DNA of 64,000 nt from RI-153 sp963721725 (GCA_963721725.1 CAVRLX010000006.1:1-64000); one strand, 5' to 3'; positions 1 through 9,849 are shown, numbered from the stretch's first letter. Numbers and translations are program-made. The notes: generated from the letters alone by a model not told the origin.

Positions 1-3000
1 GGATCGTCTGTGGCAACGGCGGGAAGCTGATCACTGCTCAGCGTGCCAATGTTGCTGACGCTGCTCACCCCGGCGGCCAGCGGGTTGTTCACCGTCACGC
101 GGAAGGTGAGGGTGGCCTGTGCGCCGCCGGAAAGCGTGCCGATGGCGACGGTGATCGCCGTATCGCCCGCCGTGTTGCCACGCGTCACCGTGCCCTGGCT
201 GCTCTGCACCGAGCCAGAGACCAAAGTAGTGTTGGGATCGGGGCTGTCGGTAAAAGTGAGACCCGTGGCTCCGCCGTTGCCGCTGTTGCGGATCTGGATC
301 TGATAGAGCAGGGTGTCGCCGGGGCTGGGCACGCCATCACCGTCGGCATCGGTGAGCAGGGTTGCGCCCTTGCTGGCACGCAACACCGCCGCGGCGGTCA
401 CGACGGTGACGGTTGGATCGCCGCTTGTGGGCGTCGTCGGATCATCGGTGAGGGTGGCCGGGAAGTTGCTGCCGTTCACCGTGCCCTGATTGGCAACGCT
501 GGCGACCCCGGCGGGCAGCGGCGCGTTGATGGTCACCTGGAAGCTGAGCGTGGCGCTGCCATTGCCACCGGGAATCGTGCCCAGATCGACGGCGATAGAG
601 GCTTCGCCCACCGTGTTGCCACGCGTCACCCTGCCCTGGCTGCTCTGCACGCTGCCCACCACCAGGGTCGTGTTGGCGTCGGGCAGATCGGTGAGGAAGG
701 CCGACGCGCCGTCCTGGTTGCCGCGGTTCACAATGGCGATCTGATAGAGCAGGGTATCGCCGGGGCTGGGCATGCCGTCGCCGTCGGCATCGGTGAAGAG
801 GCTGGCTGTCTTGCTGGCCGCAATCAGCGGTGCGGCCACAATCGAGGTCACCGTGGGATCGCCCACATTCAACGTGGTGGGATCACCGGTGAGGCGGGCG
901 GGGAGTTCGTTGCTCTGGGCTGTGCCCTGGTTGCGTACACTGGTGGTGCCCACGGGCACAGGAGCGGCGATGCGCACCCGAAAGACGATGGTGGCGCTGC
1001 CGCCCTGGCCGGGAATCGTGCCCACGATGACGGCCACGCTACTATCCGTGCCACCGTTGCCCTGGGTCACCGTGCCCTGGCTGGTGGTGACGCTGCCGGG
1101 AACGAGGGCGGTATTGGCCCCTGGCGTATCGTTAAAGAGCACGCCCGTGGTGCCAATGTTGCCGTTGTTAAAGAGGGTGACGGTGTAGACTAGGGTATCG
1201 CCGGGGCTGGGGAAGCCGTTGGCGTCGGCGTCCACGTCCAGCCCCACGCGCTTGGTGGCTTCCAGGGTGGGCGCGGCGGTGACGGGCGTCTGGGTGGCGT
1301 CGCCGGGCGTGGCCGTGCTGGGGTCGTCTGTGGAGGCTGTGGGCAGTTGGGTGCTGCGCACTGTGCCTTGGTTGCTCACAGCGACGACGCCGGCGGGCAG
1401 AGGCGCGTTGATGGTGGCCCGATAGGTGATGGTCATGCCCACCTGACCGGCCAGCGTGCCCACACTGACGGCAACGCCGGGGCCGCCGTTGACTGTGCCC
1501 TGGCTGCTCTGGACGCTGCCGCCCACCAACGTTGTGTTGGCGTCGAGCAGGTCTTGATAGATCACACCCGTCAGCGGGCCTGTGCCAGTGTTGGTGATGA
1601 AAACCGTATAGGCCAGGGTATCGCCCGGCGAGGGCGCGCCGCTGTTGTCGGCATCGGTGAAGAGGGCGGCGCGCTTGGTGCTCAGGATCACGGGTGGGCC
1701 GCTGTAGCCAAAGTCGGCGTTCAGGTTTTGCTGGCCCGACGCCACGGCCACGGTGGTGGATGAGTTGCGGTTGCCGTCAAGATCATAGGTGTTGGTCGAT
1801 CCTGCGGCCAGGGTGGATGGATCGACAGTGATTGTATAGGTGTCGGGCGGGATGCTGCTGAAAGCATAGCTGCCGTTGGCGGCCGTGGTGGTGGTGGCGA
1901 TGAGCGCGCCGGTGTCGTCAAAGAGGCGCACCGTCACCCCGGCGATGCCCGGCTCGTTGGCGTCGCGCACGCCGTCGCCGTTGTAGTCCTGCCAGATCAG
2001 ATCGCCGATGGCGATGACCTGAATCAGTCCGGCGTCGCGGCTGGTATCCGTGGCTCCGGTTCCCACGGCAAAGAGCGCGCTGCGCCCTGTAGCCGGGTTA
2101 ATATTGCTGTCCAGCGTGGTGTCTGTGCCAGCGTTGAGCCGGGTAAAGTCGAAGCCAATCGGCGGCGCTACTTCGATCTGATAGCTGCCCGGCCCCAGCC
2201 CGGTGAAGCTATAAATTCCACTGCCATTGGTGACCGTCGTCGCCACCAGCGCACCGCTGCTGCCGTACAGGCGAACGGTGACCCCGGCCAGCCCCGGCTC
2301 CCCGGCATTTTGGATGCCGTTGCCGTTGCTATCCACAAAGACGAAATCGCCCACGGTGCTGAGGCTGAGGCTGTTGGTGTCGGTGGCCGTGTTATTGGCG
2401 GGCGTGGGATCGCTGCCGCGCTGCCCGTCGTCGCGCACAATGGCGGTGTTGACGATCTGGCTGAGACTGACCGGGACTGGGTTAAGGAGAGTTATGCCAA
2501 AGTTCACGGCGCGGTTGGCCGCCGCCGCCAGCGTGCCCACGGCGAAGGTGCAGATCGTCCCTGCCGGGGAACCGTCCGCGCAACTCCAGCCGCTGCTGCT
2601 GGTGGCGGCGTTAAAGGTGGCGCTGACTGGCACAGTCTCGGTGATGACCACGCCCGCCGCGGCCTTCTGGCCCACGTTCACCGCCAACAGGGCATAGACG
2701 CTGCTCTGTCCCGGCGCAATCGAGGTGCGGCTGTCGCTTTTGGTCAGGGTCAGATCCGGCGCAATCACCGTGAGGATGGCGCTGCCATTGACAGCAGGCT
2801 GGGCGCGCTCGTTGACATCGGCGCCGGGCAGCGTGGTGATCTGGGTGGCCGTGGCAACGTTGTTGATCTGCGTGCCCGCGGCGGGGGCAGCGGTGAGTCG
2901 GGCCGTGAATGTAAAGACTCGGCTGCCAGCGGCGGGCACGCTGCCGCCGGTGTAACGCACAATCGTGTTATTGCCCGATGGCACAGTGGAGAAAGTAAAG

Positions 3001-3302
3001 CCGGCGGGCGTCGTCCCCTGGGTGATATTGCTAAAATTAGCCGTGGTCAGGGGATCGTCCACGATCACGTCAAAGGCGTCGGCGCTGCCCGTGTTGTTCA
3101 CAGTCAGGGTGATGGTCACGGTGTCGTTGGCGGCGGCGCTGGTGGGCGCAATCGATTTGCTCACGGTCAGCCGAGGCTCCACCACGGTGGCCGCCACGCT
3201 GTTGCTGGTCACCAGAGGGTTGCCGGGAATGCGCTGGCTGGCGCTATTGGGGAGGCTGGTCTGGCCGGGGCTGTTGCCCACGTTCCCGACCACGTCCGCC
3301 AC
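1..3302 (-). CDS. Giant DUF11/SdrD-like repeat protein, C-terminal segment (runs off left edge)
   Basis: Open reading frame on the minus strand with no stop before the window edge. After two DUF11 units it encodes two SdrD-type B-like domains (about 2160-2370 and 1800-2010), each with a calcium-binding-like stretch such as DSNGNG or DYNGDG followed by GL.GVTVRL. Then come at least four near-identical DUF11 units starting with a D.D..G.PSPGDTL motif; these recur at about 1640, 1215, 775 and 340, a spacing of 421-437 bases. The Asp-rich loops suggest calcium stabilisation, as in other SdrD-type surface proteins. A sorting signal or membrane anchor would lie outside the window. With the previous two segments the protein exceeds 2,800 residues. 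Confidence 0.8.
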   Translation of the reverse strand, partial: MADVVGNVGNSPGQTSLPNSASQRIPGNPLVTSNSVAATVVEPRLTVSKSIAPTSAAANDTVTITLTVNNTGSADAFDVIVDDPLTTANFSNITQGTTPAGFTFSTVPSGNNTIVRYTGGSVPAAGSRVFTFTARLTAAPAAGTQINNVATATQITTLPGADVNERAQPAVNGSAILTVIAPDLTLTKSDSRTSIAPGQSSVYALLAVNVGQKAAAGVVITETVPVSATFNAATSSSGWSCADGSPAGTICTFAVGTLAAAANRAVNFGITLLNPVPVSLSQIVNTAIVRDDGQRGSDPTPANNTATDTNSLSLSTVGDFVFVDSNGNGIQNAGEPGLAGVTVRLYGSSGALVATTVTNGSGIYSFTGLGPGSYQIEVAPPIGFDFTRLNAGTDTTLDSNINPATGRSALFAVGTGATDTSRDAGLIQVIAIGDLIWQDYNGDGVRDANEPGIAGVTVRLFDDTGALIATTTTAANGSYAFSSIPPDTYTITVDPSTLAAGSTNTYDLDGNRNSSTTVAVASGQQNLNADFGYSGPPVILSTKRAALFTDADNSGAPSPGDTLAYTVFITNTGTGPLTGVIYQDLLDANTTLVGGSVQSSQGTVNGGPGVAVSVGTLAGQVGMTITYRATINAPLPAGVVAVSNQGTVRSTQLPTASTDDPSTATPGDATQTPVTAAPTLEATKRVGLDVDADANGFPSPGDTLVYTVTLFNNGNIGTTGVLFNDTPGANTALVPGSVTTSQGTVTQGNGGTDSSVAVIVGTIPGQGGSATIVFRVRIAAPVPVGTTSVRNQGTAQSNELPARLTGDPTTLNVGDPTVTSIVAAPLIAASKTASLFTDADGDGMPSPGDTLLYQIAIVNRGNQDGASAFLTDLPDANTTLVVGSVQSSQGRVTRGNTVGEASIAVDLGTIPGGNGSATLSFQVTINAPLPAGVASVANQGTVNGSNFPATLTDDPTTPTSGDPTVTVVTAAAVLRASKGATLLTDADGDGVPSPGDTLLYQIQIRNSGNGGATGLTFTDSPDPNTTLVSGSVQSSQGTVTRGNTAGDTAITVAIGTLSGGAQATLTFRVTVNNPLAAGVSSVSNIGTLSSDQLPAVATDD

Positions 3303-5547
3303 CCGCGCGCAGACGCAGCCCAAAGCTGTTGTTGTTGATGTTGTTGTCGGCGGTGACGGTGATGGGGCCGAAGCTGAAGATCACGCTGTTGCCCGGCGTG
3401 GTCACCGTGGGCGCGGGGATTGTGCCGCCAAAGCCGCTGCTGTCCAAAGCGGCGCTGCCCGCCACATAGACCAGCCCCGCGGGCAGCGTATCGGTTACGA
3501 TGAGGGAAGGGGTAGTGCCTTCGGGCAGGGTCACGCTAAGGGCATAGGTGATCACCTCGCCGATGGTGACATTGCTACCGGTGGTGTGGGCGGCAGAGGT
3601 GGACGCCAACGACTTGGTCAAGTTTGATCCGTTGACAGTGATCTGGGCAGCGCTGCCGCCGCTATAGGTGTTGACGCCGCCTGTGCCTGTGCGCTCGCCG
3701 GTGGTGGTTCCGGCTGTGCCCGGCGTGCTCGATCCGGTGGCATTGGTCGTTGTACCGCTGGCTCCTGGCAGGCTGGTATAGGTCAGGCTGGCCGTGTTGG
3801 GGATCACCTGGCGGGGCGTCACCGACTGGTTGAGGATGGCGCTATAGTCCACGGTGACGCTGCCGCCCGCCGCCAGCGACGCAATCACCAGATTGAGGGT
3901 ATTGCCGCTGCTGTTGTTGGTGACGCCGGTGCTGGGCGTGACGCTGATGCTACCCAAGTTGAGAGTAAGGTCGGCGGGGAGCGTGTCGAGCAGGGGCAGA
4001 TCAAAGGCGGTGGCCGTGCCACTGTTGCTAAAGCTGATTCGATAGGTGACGGTGTCCCCGGCATCGCCGGGCGTGGCGATTACCGACTTTGCCAGATTGG
4101 TAATCGTGGGTTCCACAATTGTGGCGTTGACCGTGGCGGCTGTGCCCCGATCCAGGCCGTCGATCTCGGTCTTGAAGGTGTTGGTCTTGAGGGTGCCGCG
4201 CAGGTTGCTGGCGCTGTTGTTGACCAGGGCGTTGAACTCGAGAACGATAAGTTCTTGGTTGGCGTCGTTGTCGTTGATTACCAGATCGCCTAAATTAAAG
4301 GTGATCACCTGCCCCACGGTGCTGATGCGGCTGGCTGGCAGCACAAACGTGGGCGGCACGGCGCTGTTGCCAGCCCCAGCCAGATCCGCCGGCGCGGTCA
4401 CAGGGACATCGGTGACAAAGGCGAGGCGCACCTGGCTGTTATCGAGCAATGTGAAGCCGGCGGGCAGGGTGTCAATAATACGGAAGGCGTTGTCTGTGCT
4501 TTCGGGGATCGAAATCTGAAGGCGATAGCGCACAATTTCGCCAATCGTCAGGTTGCTGCCTGTGGTGCTGGCCTCGGAGGTGGCGACAATGCTCTTGGTC
4601 AAAATGGGGTTATCTATGGTGAAGCTGGTTGTGCCGCTGGCAAAATATTTGTTGAGAGTGCCGCCCGCGCCGGTGCGCTCGCCAGTATTGCTGCCCGCCG
4701 TGCCCGTATTTGAGCCGGTGGCGTTGCCCGTGGTGCCGTTTGTCCCCGGCAGGCTGGTATAAGTGACGTTGCCGGTGTTGGGCACGTTCTGGCCGGGGGC
4801 GACGCTGCGGTTGACTATGCCCACATAGGTAATGGTGACGCTGCCGCCGGTGGGCATGGTTGCCAGGGTGATGTCTACGGTGTTGCCGCTGCTGTTGTTG
4901 GTGACGCCTGTCGTGCCGCCCGCCGGCGTGACGGTGACGCTGGCAAGGGTGAGGCTGACGCTACTGGGGACAATGTCCACAAAACGCACGTCAAAGGCCG
5001 TGGTGTTGTTGGTCCCAGAGGCATTGGAAAAGGTGATGCGGTAGGCCACAGTGTCGCCGGCGTCGTTGGGAACCGTGGTGATGGTTTTGCTGACGGTGGC
5101 GATGGACGGCTCGACAATGCGCGTAAAAGCAGTGCTGGAGGTTGCCCCGACGGTGCTGCTGCTGATGCGTGTGGTAAAGGTGTTGTTGCGGTTGGTGCCG
5201 ACGCTGTTGCCGCTGGTGCTGTTGTCCAAAATGGCGTTAAAGTCCACCACCACAAATTCGCCGTCGGCGTCGCTGTCGCTGTTGACCAGATTGCCTACTT
5301 TGAAATAGGGATCGGTGCCGGAGATATAGGTATCGGTATTGGTGGTGGCGCTGCTGCTCACGGCGGCGTCGGGCAGGGGGCAGGTGGGCGTCACCGCGCT
5401 GCTGTTGCCGCTGATGACCAGGGAGCCACAGCCCGCCAGCCCGCTGTTGAGTGTTGATGACGTGATGCCGCCGCCGTTGCTTACAAAGGTGACGGTGGCA
5501 GTGTTGTCGTTGAGAAAGGTCATACCGGTGGGCAGAGCATCCAGCAA
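3244..5547 (-). CDS. Giant DUF11-repeat surface protein, middle segment (frameshifted)
   Basis: Continuation of the gene that starts at 8612. In-frame homology begins upstream of the first Met, at about 5558. The segment holds alternating repeat modules: one with TIGE followed by a PEG..P motif and D.LPAG, and one with SK.I.T.P.DAGDTV and a variant of SG.TTGERTG..G. These paired modules recur with the same order and spacing, which points to tandem duplication. The frame terminates artificially at 3244: after FGLRLRA at about 3298-3304 the repeat fold resumes in a third frame (VADVVGNVGNSPGQ), consistent with one extra base in a short G/C run. No independent start or ribosome site is visible, so it is not a separate gene. 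Confidence 0.8.
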   Translation of the reverse strand: MLDALPTGMTFLNDNTATVTFVSNGGGITSSTLNSGLAGCGSLVISGNSSAVTPTCPLPDAAVSSSATTNTDTYISGTDPYFKVGNLVNSDSDADGEFVVVDFNAILDNSTSGNSVGTNRNNTFTTRISSSTVGATSSTAFTRIVEPSIATVSKTITTVPNDAGDTVAYRITFSNASGTNNTTAFDVRFVDIVPSSVSLTLASVTVTPAGGTTGVTNNSSGNTVDITLATMPTGGSVTITYVGIVNRSVAPGQNVPNTGNVTYTSLPGTNGTTGNATGSNTGTAGSNTGERTGAGGTLNKYFASGTTSFTIDNPILTKSIVATSEASTTGSNLTIGEIVRYRLQISIPESTDNAFRIIDTLPAGFTLLDNSQVRLAFVTDVPVTAPADLAGAGNSAVPPTFVLPASRISTVGQVITFNLGDLVINDNDANQELIVLEFNALVNNSASNLRGTLKTNTFKTEIDGLDRGTAATVNATIVEPTITNLAKSVIATPGDAGDTVTYRISFSNSGTATAFDLPLLDTLPADLTLNLGSISVTPSTGVTNNSSGNTLNLVIASLAAGGSVTVDYSAILNQSVTPRQVIPNTASLTYTSLPGASGTTTNATGSSTPGTAGTTTGERTGTGGVNTYSGGSAAQITVNGSNLTKSLASTSAAHTTGSNVTIGEVITYALSVTLPEGTTPSLIVTDTLPAGLVYVAGSAALDSSGFGGTIPAPTVTTPGNSVIFSFGPITVTADNNINNNSFGLRLRAGGGRGRERGQQPRPDQPPQ

Positions 5548-8500
5548 TTGCAGATCGGGGATGTGCCTTCGGGGATCTGCACCGCCAGCCGAAAGCGTAC
5601 GATCTCGCCCACGGCCAGCCGGGCCGGATTGGCAGAGGTGGTGGGGCTGGGTGTGGTGGTGTGCGCCTCGGACGTACTGACGATGGATTTCGTATTGGTG
5701 GGCGTGGCAATGGTGCTGCTGGCCCCATCAGTGAGGTCCGTGGGCGTAAAGTCGGCGCGGCCTTCTTGGGCGGCATAGTTAAAGAGGGTGGCGGTGTTGT
5801 TGATCACAGCGGCGGGGGCTACGCTGGTTTGCAGTTGCAGATCAAAGGTGATGATGGCGATGTTGCGGCCATTACTGGCGCTGAAGGGATCGATGCCGCC
5901 GGTGGGGGTAGCCGTGGGGCCGGGATCGACGAGTTCGATGCCCTGGCTCAACAGCCCCGTGCCGCCGCTTACGTTCACCGTGGCAATAGCCGCGCCGGTG
6001 CCGTCGGTGACACACAAGTTCAGCCCGCCGCTCGGCACGGCAAAGCCCGTGGGCAGATCGTCGCGCACGCGCACATCAAACGCACCGTTGAGACCGCTGC
6101 CGGTGTTTTCCACGACAATGGCAAAGGTGACCAGATCGCCAGCGTCCACACCGCTGAGGTTGCTGTTGATGGGCGACGTGGTCAGATCGGTCGAGGTGAC
6201 TGTACCGGCAAAGCGCGGACAGCCACCGCCGGGCGCGCTAAAGGTGACTGGCCCCACCGTGGTGGGCGCAAAGGTCGTGGCTGTGCCGTTGGTAGCGATA
6301 ATGCCCTTGCGCAGGGTGAGCACCGGCTCGGTGATCTGAAGTTGCACAATGGCATCTTGGCTTTGGGCCGCGTTCTGGGTATTTTGATCGGTTTGACGCA
6401 CCTGATTGGTCAAAAAGAGACCGTCGACAAATTTATCAGACGAAGCGGTGACGGTGAAGAGCAGATCGATGGTGGCCCCGCTGTTGGTGGCATCGTCATA
6501 GGTGGCATAGGCGAAGCGCAGGCTATTGGCGGCGTTGTCTGTGGTCAGCGTGGGCACGCGGCCAGAGCGGGCAAATTGGGTGTCGGCAGGGCCACGCTTC
6601 CACTGGCCGGCGGGGGGCGCGGTGGCGCCCGTGCTGTCAAAGCTCCAGGTTGGCCCAGCGACGCCGTCTGCATCGGCATCGGCCACGCGAAAGGCGGGCA
6701 GCGGCAGATAATCGGTGAGGCTGAACTGTTCAAAATCGCCGGTTTGAAGTTGATAGCGCACCCGATAGGTAACCCGATCCCCGGCAGTCACGCGCACAGG
6801 CGAGGGCAGGGTGGTGCTGCCGTTGATGGCATAGATGCTTTTGGTCAGCGTGCCGTTGGGGATCTTGACGCTGGCGCTGCTGTTGTCGCTCTCTGGCTGG
6901 CCGGTGAGGGTGGCGTTGTCGATCACTGAAAGCAGGTTGGCGCTGACCGTTTCGGTGTTGCTCACGCTGTCACCTTCGTTGAGGCTGTTGTTGCCCGAAG
7001 GGAAGTTGTCGGTGTAGCTGTCCTGGATTACTGTGCGAAAGGTTAGCGTGGCCGTGGTTGGGCCGTCGTTAAAGCTGGCGCAGTCTGGCGCGCCGCCCCC
7101 GGTCCCGGCCACAGGCACACAGCCGCCAATAAACTTGTCACTCTGGCCGCGGCTTACTAGCTCATCCGAGAGGCGAAAGGCGATGCGGGTGGTCCCGTCA
7201 GAGGGCGTGGGGCCACCGCCGCCTGTGTAGCGCGGCGTCACCGTGTAGTTGGCGGCGTTCATCGGGGCCGCGGCCAGGGTATAGCCGTTGCCGTTGACGG
7301 TCAGCCGGGGCGTGAACGTGCTGTCGAAGCGCTGTCCGTCGGAGACAGTATCGTTGATCACAACGTCCTGAAACGAGAAAAAGTCGGAGATTTGCACCTG
7401 CAACGTATAGAGCAGCGTATCGCCCGGCGAGTTGCCCGTGGGCCCCGTGTCCACCGCCAGGCTTACGCTCTTTTGGGTGGCAATCGAGCGGTCGGTCAGG
7501 GTGTGATCATTGGCGGTGACATCACTGCTGGTAAGGGTGGCCGCGTCGCGCGTGTCCAGCGGGGTCCAGTTGCCCTGGGTTTTGGCATCGTTAATCGACG
7601 TGACTGCGTCGCCACTGGTAGCGTTGATCACTGGGTTGGGCGTGATGTCGCTGAGCGGAATGTAAAACGTGAAGAGCAGTTCTGCGTCGTTGGTGGCGCT
7701 GGTTCCGGTGACGGAAGCAAAGCGGCGGGTCAAGTTGCCACCGGGCACACTGGTGCTGGGCGTGCTCACGGCAGTGGTGGTGGCGGCCCCCCCGCGGATC
7801 GTGGTGCTGTCTACGCGCACAAACTGCATATTGGCGGGCAACAGATCGATCAAATCCAGATTGGTCAGGGTCTGGCCGGTGGGAATATCCACCGTCACCC
7901 GGTATTGGCGCGGATAGTTGGGGCCGGTGGCGGTCTCGCTCTCCGGGCCGAGGTAGGTTTTGGTCAGGCTCAGGATTTTGGGGGTGAAGGTAGACGCGGC
8001 ATAGGAGCCGATGATCGAGGGGTCAGTGGTCGGATTGTTCAGCGCATCCCCGCCATATTGAAACCCGCCGCGTGTGCGCACGGTCAGCGCTGTCTCCACA
8101 TCGGCCAGATTGCTCACGCTGGCGTTGATCTGCACGGTGATGGGCGGTTGATCACGGGTGAACGAGCCAAAGGGAAGTTGCAGCACCACCAGTTGATCGC
8201 CTGACGTGCCTGTGACCACCACAGGTATGCCCGTGTTGGTCAGCGCGTAAGGGTGGGTGGCCTGACCGCTGGCGTTGAACGTGAGCACGGTACTGGTCAC
8301 GCTTTGGCCCAGATAGGTGGCGCTGGTAAAGGTGATGCCGTCGTTACCGTCTGCGCCGGTGGCGGGCAAGATTAGATCAATGTAGGGGCCGTATCCCGTC
8401 TCGCTGGCCCCTGGCGCGGTGTTGGCAAAGGTCACCGAAAAGCTTAGCGACTCGCCCAATAACCCACTGCTCGGTAAGGTCAAGGTTGCGGTGGGGGTGG

Positions 8501-8612
8501 CGGCAGCCAGGACTTCGCGAACCAGCGTGAAGGGAAGAATAACCATCAATAAGAGAGCCAGAGATGTTATAATACGTCGTTGGCTGAACAGAGAGATGGA
8601 ATCGGTAAGCAT
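5520..8612 (-). CDS. Giant secreted DUF11-repeat surface protein, N-terminal segment (frameshifted)
   Basis: The N-terminal 1030 residues of a very large surface protein. The start ATG at 8612 is preceded by AAAGGA, and residues 12-37 form a hydrophobic signal peptide ending near VLAAATPT. After it come consecutive DUF11/isopeptide-type beta-sandwich repeats, each beginning with a motif like LTKS or LRKG and containing GD..TY plus D.LP. The family is known from cell-surface and S-layer-associated proteins and serves structural or adhesive roles; the ligand here is unknown. The frame ends abnormally at 5520: after PEGTSP at about 5557-5560 the repeat continues in another frame (DLQLLDALPTG), so one base appears missing from a run of C on the coding strand. 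It is probably one gene with the next two entries. Confidence 0.85.
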   Translation of the reverse strand: MLTDSISLFSQRRIITSLALLLMVILPFTLVREVLAAATPTATLTLPSSGLLGESLSFSVTFANTAPGASETGYGPYIDLILPATGADGNDGITFTSATYLGQSVTSTVLTFNASGQATHPYALTNTGIPVVVTGTSGDQLVVLQLPFGSFTRDQPPITVQINASVSNLADVETALTVRTRGGFQYGGDALNNPTTDPSIIGSYAASTFTPKILSLTKTYLGPESETATGPNYPRQYRVTVDIPTGQTLTNLDLIDLLPANMQFVRVDSTTIRGGAATTTAVSTPSTSVPGGNLTRRFASVTGTSATNDAELLFTFYIPLSDITPNPVINATSGDAVTSINDAKTQGNWTPLDTRDAATLTSSDVTANDHTLTDRSIATQKSVSLAVDTGPTGNSPGDTLLYTLQVQISDFFSFQDVVINDTVSDGQRFDSTFTPRLTVNGNGYTLAAAPMNAANYTVTPRYTGGGGPTPSDGTTRIAFRLSDELVSRGQSDKFIGGCVPVAGTGGGAPDCASFNDGPTTATLTFRTVIQDSYTDNFPSGNNSLNEGDSVSNTETVSANLLSVIDNATLTGQPESDNSSASVKIPNGTLTKSIYAINGSTTLPSPVRVTAGDRVTYRVRYQLQTGDFEQFSLTDYLPLPAFRVADADADGVAGPTWSFDSTGATAPPAGQWKRGPADTQFARSGRVPTLTTDNAANSLRFAYATYDDATNSGATIDLLFTVTASSDKFVDGLFLTNQVRQTDQNTQNAAQSQDAIVQLQITEPVLTLRKGIIATNGTATTFAPTTVGPVTFSAPGGGCPRFAGTVTSTDLTTSPINSNLSGVDAGDLVTFAIVVENTGSGLNGAFDVRVRDDLPTGFAVPSGGLNLCVTDGTGAAIATVNVSGGTGLLSQGIELVDPGPTATPTGGIDPFSASNGRNIAIITFDLQLQTSVAPAAVINNTATLFNYAAQEGRADFTPTDLTDGASSTIATPTNTKSIVSTSEAHTTTPSPTTSANPARLAVGEIVRFRLAVQIPEGTSPICNCWMLCPPV

Positions 8613-8966
8613 GGCGATCCTTTATAAACGCTGAAAACAAGGCCCTGATCGGGTAATCGGCCTTATGCCCGTCCAACGGGAAGTAACACAAAGAGCACCC
8701 CTGGCACAGGACAAGGAGGTGAGTGGCTTTGTCTATTTGGGCGGCAGGTTTGTAGGATCTCTGTGGTTGCCGGATAATATACGAAGCAGCGCCACAAAGG
8801 AACATTTTTTGCTCTTTGAAAAATGTCTTTGTGTGCTGCTGCGGAGGATAATGCGGCCAGAGGTAACAACCGTTTGGTGGTGGGGCTACCGGGAAACCCA
8901 AATGATTATTTCTCTGTATTCCATTATACATGTGTCCATTTGCCTTTCATAATCTTGACTTTACCT
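8613..8966. other. Intergenic region between divergent genes, possible structured leader
   Basis: This is 354 bases between the giant surface-protein gene (minus) and the nucleotidyltransferase-like gene (plus). On the minus strand the last 150 bases before the start are rich in short inverted repeats, including AAGGCC...GGCCTT at about 8639-8667 followed by GTTTTC, and a CCCGT/ACGGG hairpin near 8668-8680. This could be a long regulated leader. No known riboswitch consensus was matched convincingly. Confidence 0.35.
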
Positions 8967-9734
8967 ATGTTTTTTTCCTTTTCGTTTCAATCTCTAATCG
9001 AGCGCTACCATAGTCCGGGAGCGCGCGCCTTTGCGCTGATGGGCAGCCACGCCCGCGGTGATGCTGGCCCGCACAGCGATTTGGATCTGGTGCGGTTTGT
9101 GGATGATACCGTCAATGATACCGCAGCGTACACCCATCTCGTCGATGGGCAATTAGTTGTAATTAGTACGGTGACGCCCGCGCAGGTGGCGGCTTGGTTC
9201 AGCGAACCCGAGGCCGCTACATCCAGCATTGCCGGCGTTCGGAGCGCTCGGCCATTGGTGGATGCAGACGGCTATTTCGCTGCCATTCAGGCGCGTGCTC
9301 ATGCGTTTGTGTGGGATGAGGCGATGCAGGCAAAGGCCAATCATTACGCCAGCGAGATGTTGGTGGGGCTGATTGAAGAGGTGCATAAGGGGCTGGAAGG
9401 CTTGCGGCGCGATCACACGGGGCGGTTGCTCAACGCACGCTTTGGGCTTTCCTGGCTGCTCTCGCGCACGGTACAAGTGCAGCGCGGCGTGCTGATCAGC
9501 GGCGACAATGGTTTTTATGACGAGCTGGCACAGTCAGCGGAGATCCCCACCCGCTGGATCGAGCTACGGCGGGCGGCCTTTGGGATTGCAGAAACGTCCC
9601 TGCGCCAGCAGGTGATGGCGGGTCTCCAGCTTTATATTGAGACGGCGCAGTTGCTCGACGCAGCCCTGCACGCCGACCAACGCCCCTTGATCCACGCCAC
9701 GGTGGAACGAATTCAGAGAGTCAGTTCCCTGTGA
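8967..9734 (+). CDS. Nucleotidyltransferase-domain protein
   Basis: A 255-residue protein. Near the N-terminus is the nucleotidyltransferase signature GSHARGDAGPHSDLDL, matching the GS-x-A-R-G...SD-x-D pattern in which the two Asp residues bind catalytic metal. The family includes aminoglycoside adenylyltransferases, MNT-type antitoxins and kanamycin nucleotidyltransferase relatives. The C-terminal helical part carries no recognisable HEPN motif, so the substrate cannot be named. The start chosen is the ATG at 8967; longer in-frame extension upstream lies in sequence with no coding character. The gene stands alone, divergent from the giant surface protein and convergent with galactokinase. 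Function beyond nucleotidyl transfer is unassigned. Confidence 0.7.
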   Translation: MFFSFSFQSLIERYHSPGARAFALMGSHARGDAGPHSDLDLVRFVDDTVNDTAAYTHLVDGQLVVISTVTPAQVAAWFSEPEAATSSIAGVRSARPLVDADGYFAAIQARAHAFVWDEAMQAKANHYASEMLVGLIEEVHKGLEGLRRDHTGRLLNARFGLSWLLSRTVQVQRGVLISGDNGFYDELAQSAEIPTRWIELRRAAFGIAETSLRQQVMAGLQLYIETAQLLDAALHADQRPLIHATVERIQRVSSL

Positions 9735-9761
9735 AGCCAACCATGCGCAAGTTGACCGAAA

Positions 9762-9801
9762 TAGAACGCGGATCTGGCGGATTTGCGTCATCCGCGTTCT
9801 A
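9762..9801. repeat. Palindromic intergenic repeat, AACGCGGAT family
   Basis: Perfect 12-base arms (TAGAACGCGGAT / ATCCGCGTTCTA) separated by 16 bases, between two convergent genes. It may end transcription in both directions. Related AACGCGGAT-containing sequence recurs near 57999, 62100 and 63250. Confidence 0.6.
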
Positions 9802-9849
9802 CTTTGAGAATTTCTGGCTTGACGCCATGACTGGGGTAGACGGCAGGCC

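Noticed and set aside
2310..3338. Long plus-strand reading frame opposite the giant surface-protein gene
   Set aside because: It is the shadow of a repeat-rich GC-biased coding strand. Its protein is low-complexity and matches no family.
3298..5560. Programmed frameshifting in the giant gene
   Set aside because: The sites lack a slippery heptamer or stimulatory structure that I can recognise, and similar breaks occur in many unrelated genes here, so sequencing error is simpler.
5661..6929. Second long plus-strand frame opposite the giant gene (422 residues)
   Set aside because: Same reason; the minus-strand frame has signal peptide, domain order and motifs, the plus-strand one has none.
8640..8770. 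c-di-GMP riboswitch-like text in the leader of the giant gene
   Set aside because: Fragments such as AAACC and AAAGCCAC recall the class I aptamer, but the expected GGGACGC core, tetraloop and closing stems are not present in order.
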